From contig CAYXEN010000017.1 of the NCBI GenBank assembly GCA_964464035.1, positions 1-39,957 of the forward strand: a stretch of DNA of 39,957 bases. Reading direction: 5' to 3'. The DNA comes from CAYXEN01 sp964464035 (GTDB taxonomy: Bacteria > Krumholzibacteriota > Krumholzibacteriia > WVZY01). Under the pieces are notes generated by a model. It saw only the letters and a list, made by a program, of their open reading frames with translations. It was not told where the DNA came from and did not search any database. The translations under genes and the position numbers were made by a program. This document shows, in pieces, positions 24,237 through 32,289 of this stretch (position 1 is its first letter; the number at the start of each line of letters is the position of its first letter).

Positions 24237-24458
24237 ATGAGAGCCAAAGTGGAAGAGGTTCTTAACGAGATCAGACCGGCGCTCGAGGCGGACGGCGGAA
24301 ACGTCGAGCTCGTGGATATAGTAGACGGCGTGGTCCAGCTCCGCCTGCTCGGCGCGTGCGGGGGCTGCCCAATGTCCCAGATCACTCTTTCCCAGGGCAT
24401 AGAGAAGGCCCTCAAGGAGAGGATTCCGGAGGTAGTGAGAGTCGAACCCGTGCCTTGA
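24237..24458 (+). CDS. NifU C-terminal-domain (Nfu-type) Fe-S scaffold/carrier, 73 aa
   Basis: A stand-alone NifU C-terminal domain. The family holds a [4Fe-4S] cluster bridged between two subunits through CxxC. Here the motif is GACGGCPMSQITL, with Cys41 and Cys44, preceded by ALEADGGNVELVDI and followed by LSQGIEKALKERIPEV, all standard for the family. It lacks the degenerate A-type domain of NfuA, so the whole protein is one domain. GGAGG eight bases before the ATG. It follows the Mrp gene and probably hands clusters over to it or works beside it. Confidence 0.93.
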   Translation: MRAKVEEVLNEIRPALEADGGNVELVDIVDGVVQLRLLGACGGCPMSQITLSQGIEKALKERIPEVVRVEPVP

Positions 24459-24513
24459 TTCCCTCCGGCCGGGGGAGACCTGCGCTGCAATCCATTCCCG
24501 GGATGCAATATCG

Positions 24514-25680
24514 ATGAGATTCAATATCGCCACCGAAAGGGAGATCAGGAGTGGTAAGACCACCGACGTCTATTTCGAAAGGGCTCTCGAAGCGCTTCGC
24601 CTGAGTGGAGCCGACAGCGACGTGGTCGCGGAGATCTCCTGCCAGTCTCTTCCCGACGGCTTCGGTTGGGGGGTGCTCGCGGGATTGGACGAACTGATCG
24701 AGCTTCTCGAAGGTCGCGAATGCGACCTTTATTCTTTGCCGGAAGGAAGCCTGTTCTCGGCCAAGGAACCGGTGGCGTCGATCAGGGGACGGTACAGCGA
24801 GATCGCGGTGTTGGAGACGGCTATTCTCGGCCTTCTCTCGCAGGCGAGTGGAGTCGCCACCAAGGCCGCCCACTTCAGGATTTGTTCACGCGGGCGTACC
24901 CTCTTGAGTTTCGGAGCGAGGAGAATGCACCCGGCCCTGGCGCCCATGATCGATCGGGCGGCTTTCCTGGGCGGTTTCGACGGGGTGGCCGTCGTGGCCA
25001 GCGCCGAGCGTCTCGGGATAGCTCCCAGCGGCACGATGCCGCACTCCCTCGTGATACTCGTCGGTGATACGCTCGAAGCTTTCGCATACTTCGACGAGGC
25101 GATGGAGAAGGGCATACCGCGTATCGCGCTCATCGATACGTTCGGCGACGAAAAAGTGGAAGCGCTGCGGCTTGCCCGAAGGTTCGGCCGTAAACTGCAA
25201 GGGGTGCGGGTGGACACTCCCGGCTCCAGGCGCGGCAACATCAAGGAGATCGTGGAGGAGATGCGTTGGGAGCTGGATTTGGCCGGTTTTCGGAAGGTCA
25301 AGATCTTCGTGAGCGGAGGCCTGGACCTGGAAGACGTGGAAGAACTGTCTTCATGCGTCGACGGTTTCGGGGTGGGAACGTCCCTGTCCAACGCGAAGGT
25401 GATAAATTTCGCCATGGATATCGTTCAAGTAGGCGACCAACCTCTGACGAAAAAAGGGAAAATGGCCGGTGCCAAGGAAATAACGGCCTGTTCGTCGTGC
25501 GGGAGGCGGGCGGTTCTCGTGAAGGGGGTTCACGACTACGATTGTTCGTGCGGCGGAAAGATGCGCACGTTGCAGAGAAGGTTTCTCAGGGGCGGCTCGA
25601 AAACTCTCAAGTCCTATCCCTCCGCTCTTCGGATTCGGAAGCGCCTTCTCGACTCCCTTTCCGGCTTCATGAATTCCTGA
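24514..25680 (+). CDS. pncB: Nicotinate phosphoribosyltransferase with C-terminal zinc ribbon, 388 aa
   Basis: Converts nicotinate and PRPP to nicotinate mononucleotide in NAD salvage. The N-terminus FNIATEREIRSGKTTDVYFE is typical of the short archaeal/Thermoplasma-like NAPRTase class. FGARRMHPA, GTMPHSLV and the (beta/alpha)8 segment KIFVSGGLDLEDVEEL, followed by FGVGTSLS, mark the phosphate- and substrate-binding parts. The C-terminal tail has two Cys pairs (CSSCG and CSCGG) that form a zinc ribbon found in this class. No clear Shine-Dalgarno stands before the ATG, but homology of the first residues supports the start. It lies 55 bases after the Nfu-type gene and is probably in the same transcript; NAD synthesis uses an Fe-S quinolinate synthase, a loose functional link. 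Confidence 0.93.
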   Translation: MRFNIATEREIRSGKTTDVYFERALEALRLSGADSDVVAEISCQSLPDGFGWGVLAGLDELIELLEGRECDLYSLPEGSLFSAKEPVASIRGRYSEIAVLETAILGLLSQASGVATKAAHFRICSRGRTLLSFGARRMHPALAPMIDRAAFLGGFDGVAVVASAERLGIAPSGTMPHSLVILVGDTLEAFAYFDEAMEKGIPRIALIDTFGDEKVEALRLARRFGRKLQGVRVDTPGSRRGNIKEIVEEMRWELDLAGFRKVKIFVSGGLDLEDVEELSSCVDGFGVGTSLSNAKVINFAMDIVQVGDQPLTKKGKMAGAKEITACSSCGRRAVLVKGVHDYDCSCGGKMRTLQRRFLRGGSKTLKSYPSALRIRKRLLDSLSGFMNS

Positions 25681-25789
25681 GACCCAGTACTCGTGATGGA
25701 AAGATTTTTCTACTTCGGGGCTCGGAATCGAGCCGATCGCGTCGCCTCCGTGATGGAGTGGGCGCGGTATCTTTATCGGGTTAGTAAAC

Positions 25790-27586
25790 ATGTCGGTGCC
25801 AAGAATGCAGAACGGCGACAGCATAAGAAAAGATCTCAGGAAAAAGATAAAGGAACTCGAATTCCTCATGGCGGCCAGCAGGTTGCTGAATTCGAGCTTG
25901 AACTTCGATCGCGTGTTGAGCGTGATCATCAAGCTCGTGAAAAACGCCCTCGGCGTCGAAGCGGTTTCCCTCCTGCTGCTGGATGAAGACAAGAAAAACC
26001 TGCGCTTCGTGCTCGCCCGGGGCAGAAAAGACAACCAGATCCGCGGCATGAAGGTTCCACTCGGCGAGGGTATAGCGGGTTGGGTCGCGAAGAACGGGAA
26101 GCCCCTCATCGTGAACAACATCAAGAAGGACAGCAGGTACTCCATCGCCCTCTCGAAGAAGATAGGGCTGAAGACTCATTCGAGCATCTGTATTCCGTTG
26201 CGGCTGAAGGGCAACCTGATAGGCGTCCTGGAAGGAGTGAATCGCGGGAAGAGAAAGCCTTTTACCGCTGAGGACCTCACTCTCTTCACCGCCCTCAGTG
26301 ATCACGTGGCCGCAGCCGTCGAAAACGCAAGGTTGTATACGGAGGTCAAACGAAAGAATCTCGAAAACCGGCTCTTGTACCAGGTGGCGATGAACCTCGG
26401 AAAATCCCTCTCGCTGGAGGAATCGCTCGGCAGGATCATGGCGAGTCTCAAGAAACTGGTTCCATACGATGCCGCCGCGATATTTCTCCTCGACAGGAAG
26501 CGCGACATGATTTTCAGCATCGCCCGTGAAGGGTACGGCGACGTCACCGAGGAAAAACTTCGGTTGAAACTCGATGAAGGTCTCGTCGGCTGGGCGGCTG
26601 CGAAAAAAGAGGGCTTGATAGTCGGTGATTGCCGCAAGGATCCCCGCTACGTCCCGGCAAGGCGCGGCACCCGCTCGGAGATGGTGGCGCCCATGCTGGC
26701 GAGGGGACACGTCATAGGATTGTTCAACCTGGAGAGCGACCGTTTGAACGCGTACCGAATGGAGGACTTGAGGCTGGTCGAATCTTTCGCCGCGTACGCC
26801 GCCGTGACCATCGAGCGAGCCCGCCTCTACGAGGATCATCGCGAGCGACTCGAGCTTCAACGCGAAATCCGCCTGGGGAGAACCATACAGGAATTCTTCA
26901 CGCCCAAGAAGGCGAAGAAGGCGGGAAACTACTACATCACGGGGGTGAACCACCCGGGCAAGACAGTGAGCGGGGACTATTACGATTTCTTTCCCTTGAA
27001 GAACGGCGCCGTCGCCTTCGTCATCGCCGATGTTGCAGGCAAGGGCGTTCCCGCTTCCATCATCATGTCCGGTTTCAGGTCTTCTCTTCACACCGCCGCC
27101 ATCTCCTTCGTCGGAGCCAAGGAGATCGCCTGGGCCGCGAACCGGATGCTCCTCGAAACGGTTCGCCAACAGGACTTCGTGACCGCCTTCATCGGAGTTC
27201 TCTTCCCCCACTCGGGCGAGATCATCTACTGCAACGCCGGCCACAATCCCCCGGTGGTCATGGACAAGAGCGGCAGGTATCGCTTTCTCGAGATAGGCGG
27301 TACCGTTCTTGGTGTATTCGAGGATCCTTTCCTGGTGGAGGGGCGATTCATGCTCGGGGACGAGGTCCTCTTCTGCTACACCGACGGTCTTACCGAAGCG
27401 AGAAACGAAAGGGACGAAGAGTTTGGCATGGACGAGCTCCTGAAAGGCCTGAAGTCCTGCGTGCACCTGCCCGCTCGTCGGATATGTTCGCGCATGTACA
27501 AGAGATTGCTCTCCCACGCCGGTGAAATCCGCCTCGATGACGATGTCACGTTCCTCATCATCAAGCGAAGGGCGAAGAAGAGTTGA
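25790..27586 (+). CDS. GAF-GAF-PP2C (RsbU/SpoIIE-type) serine phosphatase, 598 aa
   Basis: Two GAF domains (about residues 30-180 with VPLGEGIAGWVAKNGKP, and 205-355 with LDEGLVGWAAAKKEG) are joined by a helical linker to a SpoIIE-type PP2C domain (about 395-595). The phosphatase keeps the metal-binding Asp residues: SGDYYDFF, VIADVAGKGVPAS, TDGLTEARN and LDDDVTFLII. Such proteins dephosphorylate anti-anti-sigma factors in partner-switching pathways. No RsbV/RsbW-like partner gene is in the window. The first GAF domain is related to that of the membrane GAF protein at 2549-3436. It stands alone, about 190 bases before the PNAG-type operon; the ATG at 25790 has only a weak ribosome-binding site, with another ATG five codons on. 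Confidence 0.92.
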   Translation: MSVPRMQNGDSIRKDLRKKIKELEFLMAASRLLNSSLNFDRVLSVIIKLVKNALGVEAVSLLLLDEDKKNLRFVLARGRKDNQIRGMKVPLGEGIAGWVAKNGKPLIVNNIKKDSRYSIALSKKIGLKTHSSICIPLRLKGNLIGVLEGVNRGKRKPFTAEDLTLFTALSDHVAAAVENARLYTEVKRKNLENRLLYQVAMNLGKSLSLEESLGRIMASLKKLVPYDAAAIFLLDRKRDMIFSIAREGYGDVTEEKLRLKLDEGLVGWAAAKKEGLIVGDCRKDPRYVPARRGTRSEMVAPMLARGHVIGLFNLESDRLNAYRMEDLRLVESFAAYAAVTIERARLYEDHRERLELQREIRLGRTIQEFFTPKKAKKAGNYYITGVNHPGKTVSGDYYDFFPLKNGAVAFVIADVAGKGVPASIIMSGFRSSLHTAAISFVGAKEIAWAANRMLLETVRQQDFVTAFIGVLFPHSGEIIYCNAGHNPPVVMDKSGRYRFLEIGGTVLGVFEDPFLVEGRFMLGDEVLFCYTDGLTEARNERDEEFGMDELLKGLKSCVHLPARRICSRMYKRLLSHAGEIRLDDDVTFLIIKRRAKKS

Positions 27587-27703
27587 TCATGCCTGCGCTC
27601 GGGCGGGGGCGGCCTCTCCGATAGTTCTCCCCCGGGCGACTCGCTTTCCGGCTGCGGGGAAAACGGCTGGCCTACATCGTAACCATCGCATTATTATCAA
27701 CTT

Positions 27704-27720
27704 GTGGCATGCTCGTTGCA
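27704..27720 (+). promoter_or_regulatory. Sigma-54 promoter of the PNAG-type operon
   Basis: GTGGCAT-GCTCG-TTGCA: TGGCAC-N5-TTGCA with one mismatch, GG and GC ten bases apart. The predicted start near 27731 lies 48 bases before the first gene. The core is the same as that before the GAF gene at 3568-3584 (TGGCAT-N5-TTGCA). Confidence 0.65.
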
Positions 27721-27778
27721 CCTTCCCTAGACGCACCTTGTATTCGGCGTAAGTAAACTGCTTGTAATATAGAAAGTT

Positions 27779-28150
27779 ATGTACAGGAAACTCCTGCATT
27801 TCTTCATGGGATTCGTCCTCTGGTGCGTCTTCGCCTACTACTGGTACCTGGTGGGCAAGCGACCGCTGAACGAGCACACCCGCCTCGCTCTGGTCGTGAT
27901 AGGCGTACTCGTCCTGATCACGTTCCTCGCCGTCGTATGGTGGGTGCTTCACAACCTGAGAATTCATCGCAAATTGCAACGCAGAAAGACCAGGCCGCTC
28001 GCCGCGGCGCCTCTCAAGCAGGATTTTCTCGGCAGGTGGGTAGTGGCGGACGACGAGGAGGCACTCGACAGGGCGGCTTACATAGAGATAGAGATCAGGG
28101 GCGAAGAGAAGGTATACAGAGTCAAGAATCCGGCAGGCACGGGACGATGA
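27779..28150 (+). CDS. Small two-helix membrane protein, PgaD-like, 123 aa
   Basis: Two membrane helices (about 5-25 and 37-59) are followed by a basic cytoplasmic segment and a short C-terminal domain. In size, topology and position next to a PgaC-type synthase it matches PgaD, the subunit that in E. coli joins PgaC and responds to c-di-GMP. Sequence similarity to PgaD is not evident by eye, so the name is inferred from context. Its stop overlaps the synthase start (ATGA), which ensures equal synthesis of both subunits. It is the first gene after the sigma-54 promoter. Confidence 0.65.
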   Translation: MYRKLLHFFMGFVLWCVFAYYWYLVGKRPLNEHTRLALVVIGVLVLITFLAVVWWVLHNLRIHRKLQRRKTRPLAAAPLKQDFLGRWVVADDEEALDRAAYIEIEIRGEEKVYRVKNPAGTGR

Positions 28151-29406
28151 CGGACCTTGTTTCGATACTCGAAGCGGTGCAGCACCATTTCGTCTATTAT
28201 CTGGTGCTGTCCTATTTCGCCTGGTACCCGATATTCAGCAGCGCGGTATGGGTGATCACGTCGTTGCTCTTCTTCGTACGCCGCGAGGTCATGGGAAAGA
28301 CCGCAAACGAGAATCCTCGATACACGCCGCCAGTCACCGTGCTCATAGCCGCCTTCAACGAAGAGCGGAACATCGAGCGGACGATAGAAGGTCTGCTTCG
28401 CATCGATTATCCGGACTACGAGATAGTCATAGTGGACGACGGGTCGACGGACGGGACGGTGGGAAAGATCATGCCCTACGTCCTCGCGGGCAAGCTGCGG
28501 CTCGTAAGGAAACTTGTGAACGAGGGCAAGGCGATGGCGCTGAACGACGCCCTCCGTTGCACGCGTGGCGAGATACTACTAATAATGGACGCCGACGCCG
28601 TTCCCGATGAGAAGATCCTGCGCTACATGGTCCCCCATTTCCAATCCCCGCGGGTCGGAGCAGTGACGGGGAATCCCAGGGTCTTCAACCGCGAGAGTTT
28701 CCTCGGCAAACTCCAGGCCATAGAGTTCACTTCCATCATCAGCCTTCAGCGCAGGGCCCAGAGGGTATGGGGAAGGATACTCACGATGAGCGGTGTCGTG
28801 GCCTGCTTCCATCGCCAGGCTCTCATGGACGCCGGGCTCTTCAGTCCCGATATGGCCACGGAAGACATCGATCTGACCTGGAAGCTCCAACTCAAGTTCT
28901 ACGACGTTCGTTACGAACCCCGGGCGATCGTGTGGATGCGCGTTCCGCAGAGCTTCAGGGGGCTGTGGCGGCAGAGAAGGCGGTGGGCGAAAGGCTTGAT
29001 ACAAGTACTGAAGCGCCGGGGAAGGCAGGCGATGAACTGGAAGTCCAGGCGCCTCTGGCCGATCGTCATAGAATCGACGGCCTCGGTCTGCTGGGCCTAT
29101 TGCTTCGTCCTCCTCACCGGCGTATGGGTCGTTTCGTATTCGGCGGGGTATCCACCCGTGGGCGCTTCCCCGATACCGAACTGGTGGGGTATGTTGATCG
29201 GGTCGATGTGCCTGGTCCAGCTCCTGACGGGCGTGATCCTGGATCGGAAATACGACCGGCGCTTGTACTTGTACTATTTCGTCGCGGTGTTCTATCCGTT
29301 GATATACTGGGTGTTGATGGCCGTCGTGACTACGGTTTCCACTCCGGGTGCGCTCTTCAAGCATCGAGTCGGCGTGCCCACGAAGTGGAAACCAGTGCGT
29401 GAGTGA
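28147..29406 (+). CDS. pgaC: Processive family 2 glycosyltransferase, poly-N-acetylglucosamine synthase type, 419 aa
   Basis: Inner-membrane synthase that polymerises UDP-GlcNAc into beta-1,6-linked PNAG and moves the chain across the membrane. An N-terminal membrane segment (about 15-45) precedes the GT2 domain with VLIAAFNEE, DDGS (97-100), the DxD motif in MDADA (148-150), TED (238-240, catalytic base) and QRRRW (276-280, processivity motif). Three to four membrane helices close the protein. Length is close to E. coli PgaC (about 440). Neighbouring deacetylase and TPR-porin genes favour PNAG over cellulose or hyaluronan, though substrate cannot be proved from sequence. Confidence 0.88.
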   Translation: MTDLVSILEAVQHHFVYYLVLSYFAWYPIFSSAVWVITSLLFFVRREVMGKTANENPRYTPPVTVLIAAFNEERNIERTIEGLLRIDYPDYEIVIVDDGSTDGTVGKIMPYVLAGKLRLVRKLVNEGKAMALNDALRCTRGEILLIMDADAVPDEKILRYMVPHFQSPRVGAVTGNPRVFNRESFLGKLQAIEFTSIISLQRRAQRVWGRILTMSGVVACFHRQALMDAGLFSPDMATEDIDLTWKLQLKFYDVRYEPRAIVWMRVPQSFRGLWRQRRRWAKGLIQVLKRRGRQAMNWKSRRLWPIVIESTASVCWAYCFVLLTGVWVVSYSAGYPPVGASPIPNWWGMLIGSMCLVQLLTGVILDRKYDRRLYLYYFVAVFYPLIYWVLMAVVTTVSTPGALFKHRVGVPTKWKPVRE

Positions 29407-29432
29407 TTGCCCGGGGATCTCATGGAGGTCGT

Positions 29433-31067
29433 GTGAAAAGACTGTTCGGCATAATTATCGCGCTGGGCCTGCTCGTTGCGCTCGGAGCCCGGGCCGCGGA
29501 GCCCATCGACGTCGAGGACGTCTTGACCCGGGCGAGGGAGGCCGCATCCGGTGATCGCCATCGCGAAGCCATCGATCTCTTTCTTCGGGCGATAGACGCC
29601 GACTCCAGCCTGGTCTCCGAGGTGGCGCTCGAGATCGGTCACCAGTACACCTGGGCGGACATGCCCGATTCCGCGATCTCGTGGTATGAACTCTACCTGG
29701 CGAGTCATCCCGGCGACGTCGAGGCGTCGCTGGGGCTGGCCAGGGCTCTCAGTTGGGCTGACAGGCTGCGGGAATCGGAGAGTTACTACCGCAGGTTGGC
29801 GGCGCGCGGCGAAACGAGGGAAGAAGCAGCCATCGGCCTGGCGCGTGTCGTGAGCTGGCAGGACAGACTGAAAGAAGCGGAGAAAATCTACCGCGGGGTT
29901 CTCGAGATCGACCCGGCGAGCGAGGAAGCGGCGTTGGGGCTCGCCCAGGTCATAAACTGGTCGGGCCGGCATCGCAAGGCGGCGAAGCTCTACGGCGGGA
30001 TGCTGGAGAAGGATCCTGCCAACACAGAGGCCGTCGTGGGCCTGGCCGCGGCGGAAAACTGGATGGGCCTGCCCTATCGGGCTCTCAGGCGCCTGGATCG
30101 TGCTCCGGCGGGCGACGAAGTAGAAAAGCTCGAGAGCGAGATCAGGGCGTCACTCAGGCCCGACGCCGAGTTGGGCTACACCGGCACCCGGGACAGCGAC
30201 GAGATCGATATCAAGCAGGTGAAGACCGAGGTGACGGTCCACTCGGAGAGAATCTCCACGGGCAAGGTGGGTTACTACTTCGAGGAGATCACCCAGCCGG
30301 GTTATCCGAGGATAAGAAGGAATGCCGCATACTTCACGGTGTCGAAGAGATTCTCTTCCAGTTTGAGCGTCACGCTTTCGCCCGGATTCGAGAGGAACAG
30401 GTTCGAGGCGACGGCCCTGCCGGCCGCGGGGCAATGGGTACGCGACTTCGAGCTCTTCGTATGGGATTCCTACGTGACTCTCACACCCATCGACTGGTTC
30501 CGGCTCGATGCGGGATTCGCCAGGAGCACGCTAGAAATACCGGTCTCGATATTCAAGGGAATCGAGGTGACGAGCGGGACGATCGGCCTGGACTGGCGGT
30601 TTCTTCCTTCCCTCGCGGCCTTCGCCTCCGCGAGGCTCAGCGATCTCAGCGATTCGAACTTGAAACTCAGCGCCGCCCAGCGGTTGGAATGGCGCCTTCC
30701 ATTGCGGCTTCCCGTGGGATGGAAGAACGGATTCGTTCTCTCCCCGGGGTACGATTATTTTCATTACAGGAAGATTCTCGACAACGGTTACTACAATCCC
30801 CGGGATTATCTCAGCGTTTACACCGATCTTTCCATCACGTGCGGGTTCGGCAAGATTCTGACCTTTTTCGTCAAGGGGCGGTTGTCGCTGGAAAGGGAGA
30901 ATGACACGGACGAGTCGCTGCTCGGAGCGGTCGAGGGGAGTATTTCGATCAAGCCCAAGGGTGGGTTCTCCCTCGACGCCGGTTATCACAACAGTCGTTC
31001 CCGCCTGGATTCGCCCTCGGGGTACAGGTACACGGGTTTTTACGTGAATCTTTCCCACAGGTTCTGA
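29433..31067 (+). CDS. Outer-membrane TPR-porin, PgaA-like exporter, 544 aa
   Basis: A signal peptide (LFGIIIALGLLVALGARAA) is followed by about six TPR-like repeats (to about residue 240), each with a GLA[RQ]V(I)xW pattern such as SLGLARALSWADRL and ALGLAQVINWSGRH. The remaining 300 residues are alternating strands ending in a terminal Phe (YTGFYVNLSHRF), a classic barrel signature. This TPR plus barrel order is that of PgaA, which binds deacetylated PNAG and exports it, but the protein is clearly shorter than E. coli PgaA (about 800). Start: the GTG at 29433 with GGAGG four bases upstream; an in-frame GTG at 29403 overlapping the synthase stop would add ten residues before the signal peptide. 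Confidence 0.8.
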   Translation: MKRLFGIIIALGLLVALGARAAEPIDVEDVLTRAREAASGDRHREAIDLFLRAIDADSSLVSEVALEIGHQYTWADMPDSAISWYELYLASHPGDVEASLGLARALSWADRLRESESYYRRLAARGETREEAAIGLARVVSWQDRLKEAEKIYRGVLEIDPASEEAALGLAQVINWSGRHRKAAKLYGGMLEKDPANTEAVVGLAAAENWMGLPYRALRRLDRAPAGDEVEKLESEIRASLRPDAELGYTGTRDSDEIDIKQVKTEVTVHSERISTGKVGYYFEEITQPGYPRIRRNAAYFTVSKRFSSSLSVTLSPGFERNRFEATALPAAGQWVRDFELFVWDSYVTLTPIDWFRLDAGFARSTLEIPVSIFKGIEVTSGTIGLDWRFLPSLAAFASARLSDLSDSNLKLSAAQRLEWRLPLRLPVGWKNGFVLSPGYDYFHYRKILDNGYYNPRDYLSVYTDLSITCGFGKILTFFVKGRLSLERENDTDESLLGAVEGSISIKPKGGFSLDAGYHNSRSRLDSPSGYRYTGFYVNLSHRF

Positions 31068-31083
31068 TCGCGTGGAGGGATGA

Positions 31084-32226
31084 ATGAAGAAGCACTCCCT
31101 TCTCGATATATTCCTGGCCGTGATATTGACGGCGGCCGTCTTTCTCGCCGTCCTGATCATGCTCTCCAACGGCGGGGGGCCGCCCGGGACGGGGACGGCC
31201 GGCGTGGATACCGGGGGTTCTCCCAGGCTCACCGGGGGGGCGGCGATCCCCGGCGTAAGGCACGGGGTGAGGGCGGGCATACCGGTTCTCTGCTACCACT
31301 ATCTTCGTGAGAGAACGGGGCCGGTGCGGTTTTTCAAGATACTGGGCGCGCTGGTGTTGAACCTCCCCCTTCTCGATGACATGGAGATCTGGACGGAGAA
31401 CGTGTCCACGTTCCGGCACCAGATGGAATACCTCGAGAAAAAGGGTTATCGCGTCGTGACCCTGGACGAACTAGTCCGGTGGAAACGCGGCACCCTCGAT
31501 CTTCCCGCGAAATCCGTCGCCATCACATTCGACGACGCCGACAGGAGCGTATACGAGCTGGCGCTGCCTGTTCTCCGGGAGTTCGGGTACAAGGCGACGG
31601 TGTTCGTGGTTACTTCACGGGTGGGAATGGACGACTGGGAGGGAGTGAACGTGATGAACTGGGACGAGCTCTATGCACTGAGCAGGAGCGGGTTGTTCTC
31701 GATAGAATCCCATACGAACGATCTCCACTACAAAGTCGAGTTGGACGGAAAACCCGTGTCGATCTTCACGGCGCTCTCGGAGGGAAAGCACCGGGCCGCC
31801 GACGGGAAGGACGGCAGGGAGGTGGTGTTCGAGGATCTGGTTCTCTCGCGCAACCTCATAAAGGATCACGTGGGCGGCGAGTGCCGTTTCCTCGCGTGGC
31901 CATACGGTTTCGGCGAGAAGAGCGTGGACAGCCTCGCGGCGGCGGCGGGTTTCGAGGGCGTGTGCACGCTGAGGGCCGGGCTCAACCACCGCAGGCCGCG
32001 ATCGATTGCTGCCGGTCCAGGTCGCCACGGCAAGCTCGAGATTCTCGGGGCGGACATCGATCCCCGCACCATCGGAATGGGTTCCCGCCCGGCAGGCGAG
32101 GGCGGCTCGGCAAGCGGGGCCCGCTCCGCCGGCATGGAGATAAAGCGGTATACGATCACGGCCAGGACTACACTTCGCACGTTCAAGAAGATGCTCGACG
32201 GAAGCTTCGCCGGCGGATTCCAGTGA
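31084..32226 (+). CDS. Polysaccharide deacetylase (NodB/CE4 fold), PgaB/IcaB-like, 380 aa
   Basis: An N-terminal membrane segment (about 8-28) and a Gly/Pro-rich spacer precede a NodB homology domain. ITFDDAD (Asp150, Asp151: catalytic base and metal ligand) and SHTNDLH (His210 and His215: metal ligands) are intact, and WPYG is a later active-site motif. It probably removes some acetyl groups from PNAG during export. It lacks the C-terminal glycoside-hydrolase half of E. coli PgaB and so resembles the single-domain IcaB. The start ATG is five bases after GGAGGG. It is the last gene of the operon and lies 16 bases after the porin. Confidence 0.87.
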   Translation: MKKHSLLDIFLAVILTAAVFLAVLIMLSNGGGPPGTGTAGVDTGGSPRLTGGAAIPGVRHGVRAGIPVLCYHYLRERTGPVRFFKILGALVLNLPLLDDMEIWTENVSTFRHQMEYLEKKGYRVVTLDELVRWKRGTLDLPAKSVAITFDDADRSVYELALPVLREFGYKATVFVVTSRVGMDDWEGVNVMNWDELYALSRSGLFSIESHTNDLHYKVELDGKPVSIFTALSEGKHRAADGKDGREVVFEDLVLSRNLIKDHVGGECRFLAWPYGFGEKSVDSLAAAAGFEGVCTLRAGLNHRRPRSIAAGPGRHGKLEILGADIDPRTIGMGSRPAGEGGSASGARSAGMEIKRYTITARTTLRTFKKMLDGSFAGGFQ

Positions 32227-32289
32227 CGGAACTCCGGCTGGTCCTTAGCAGCCGCAACGCGCGCGGGCCCGTTCCGCGCCTGCCGCGCT

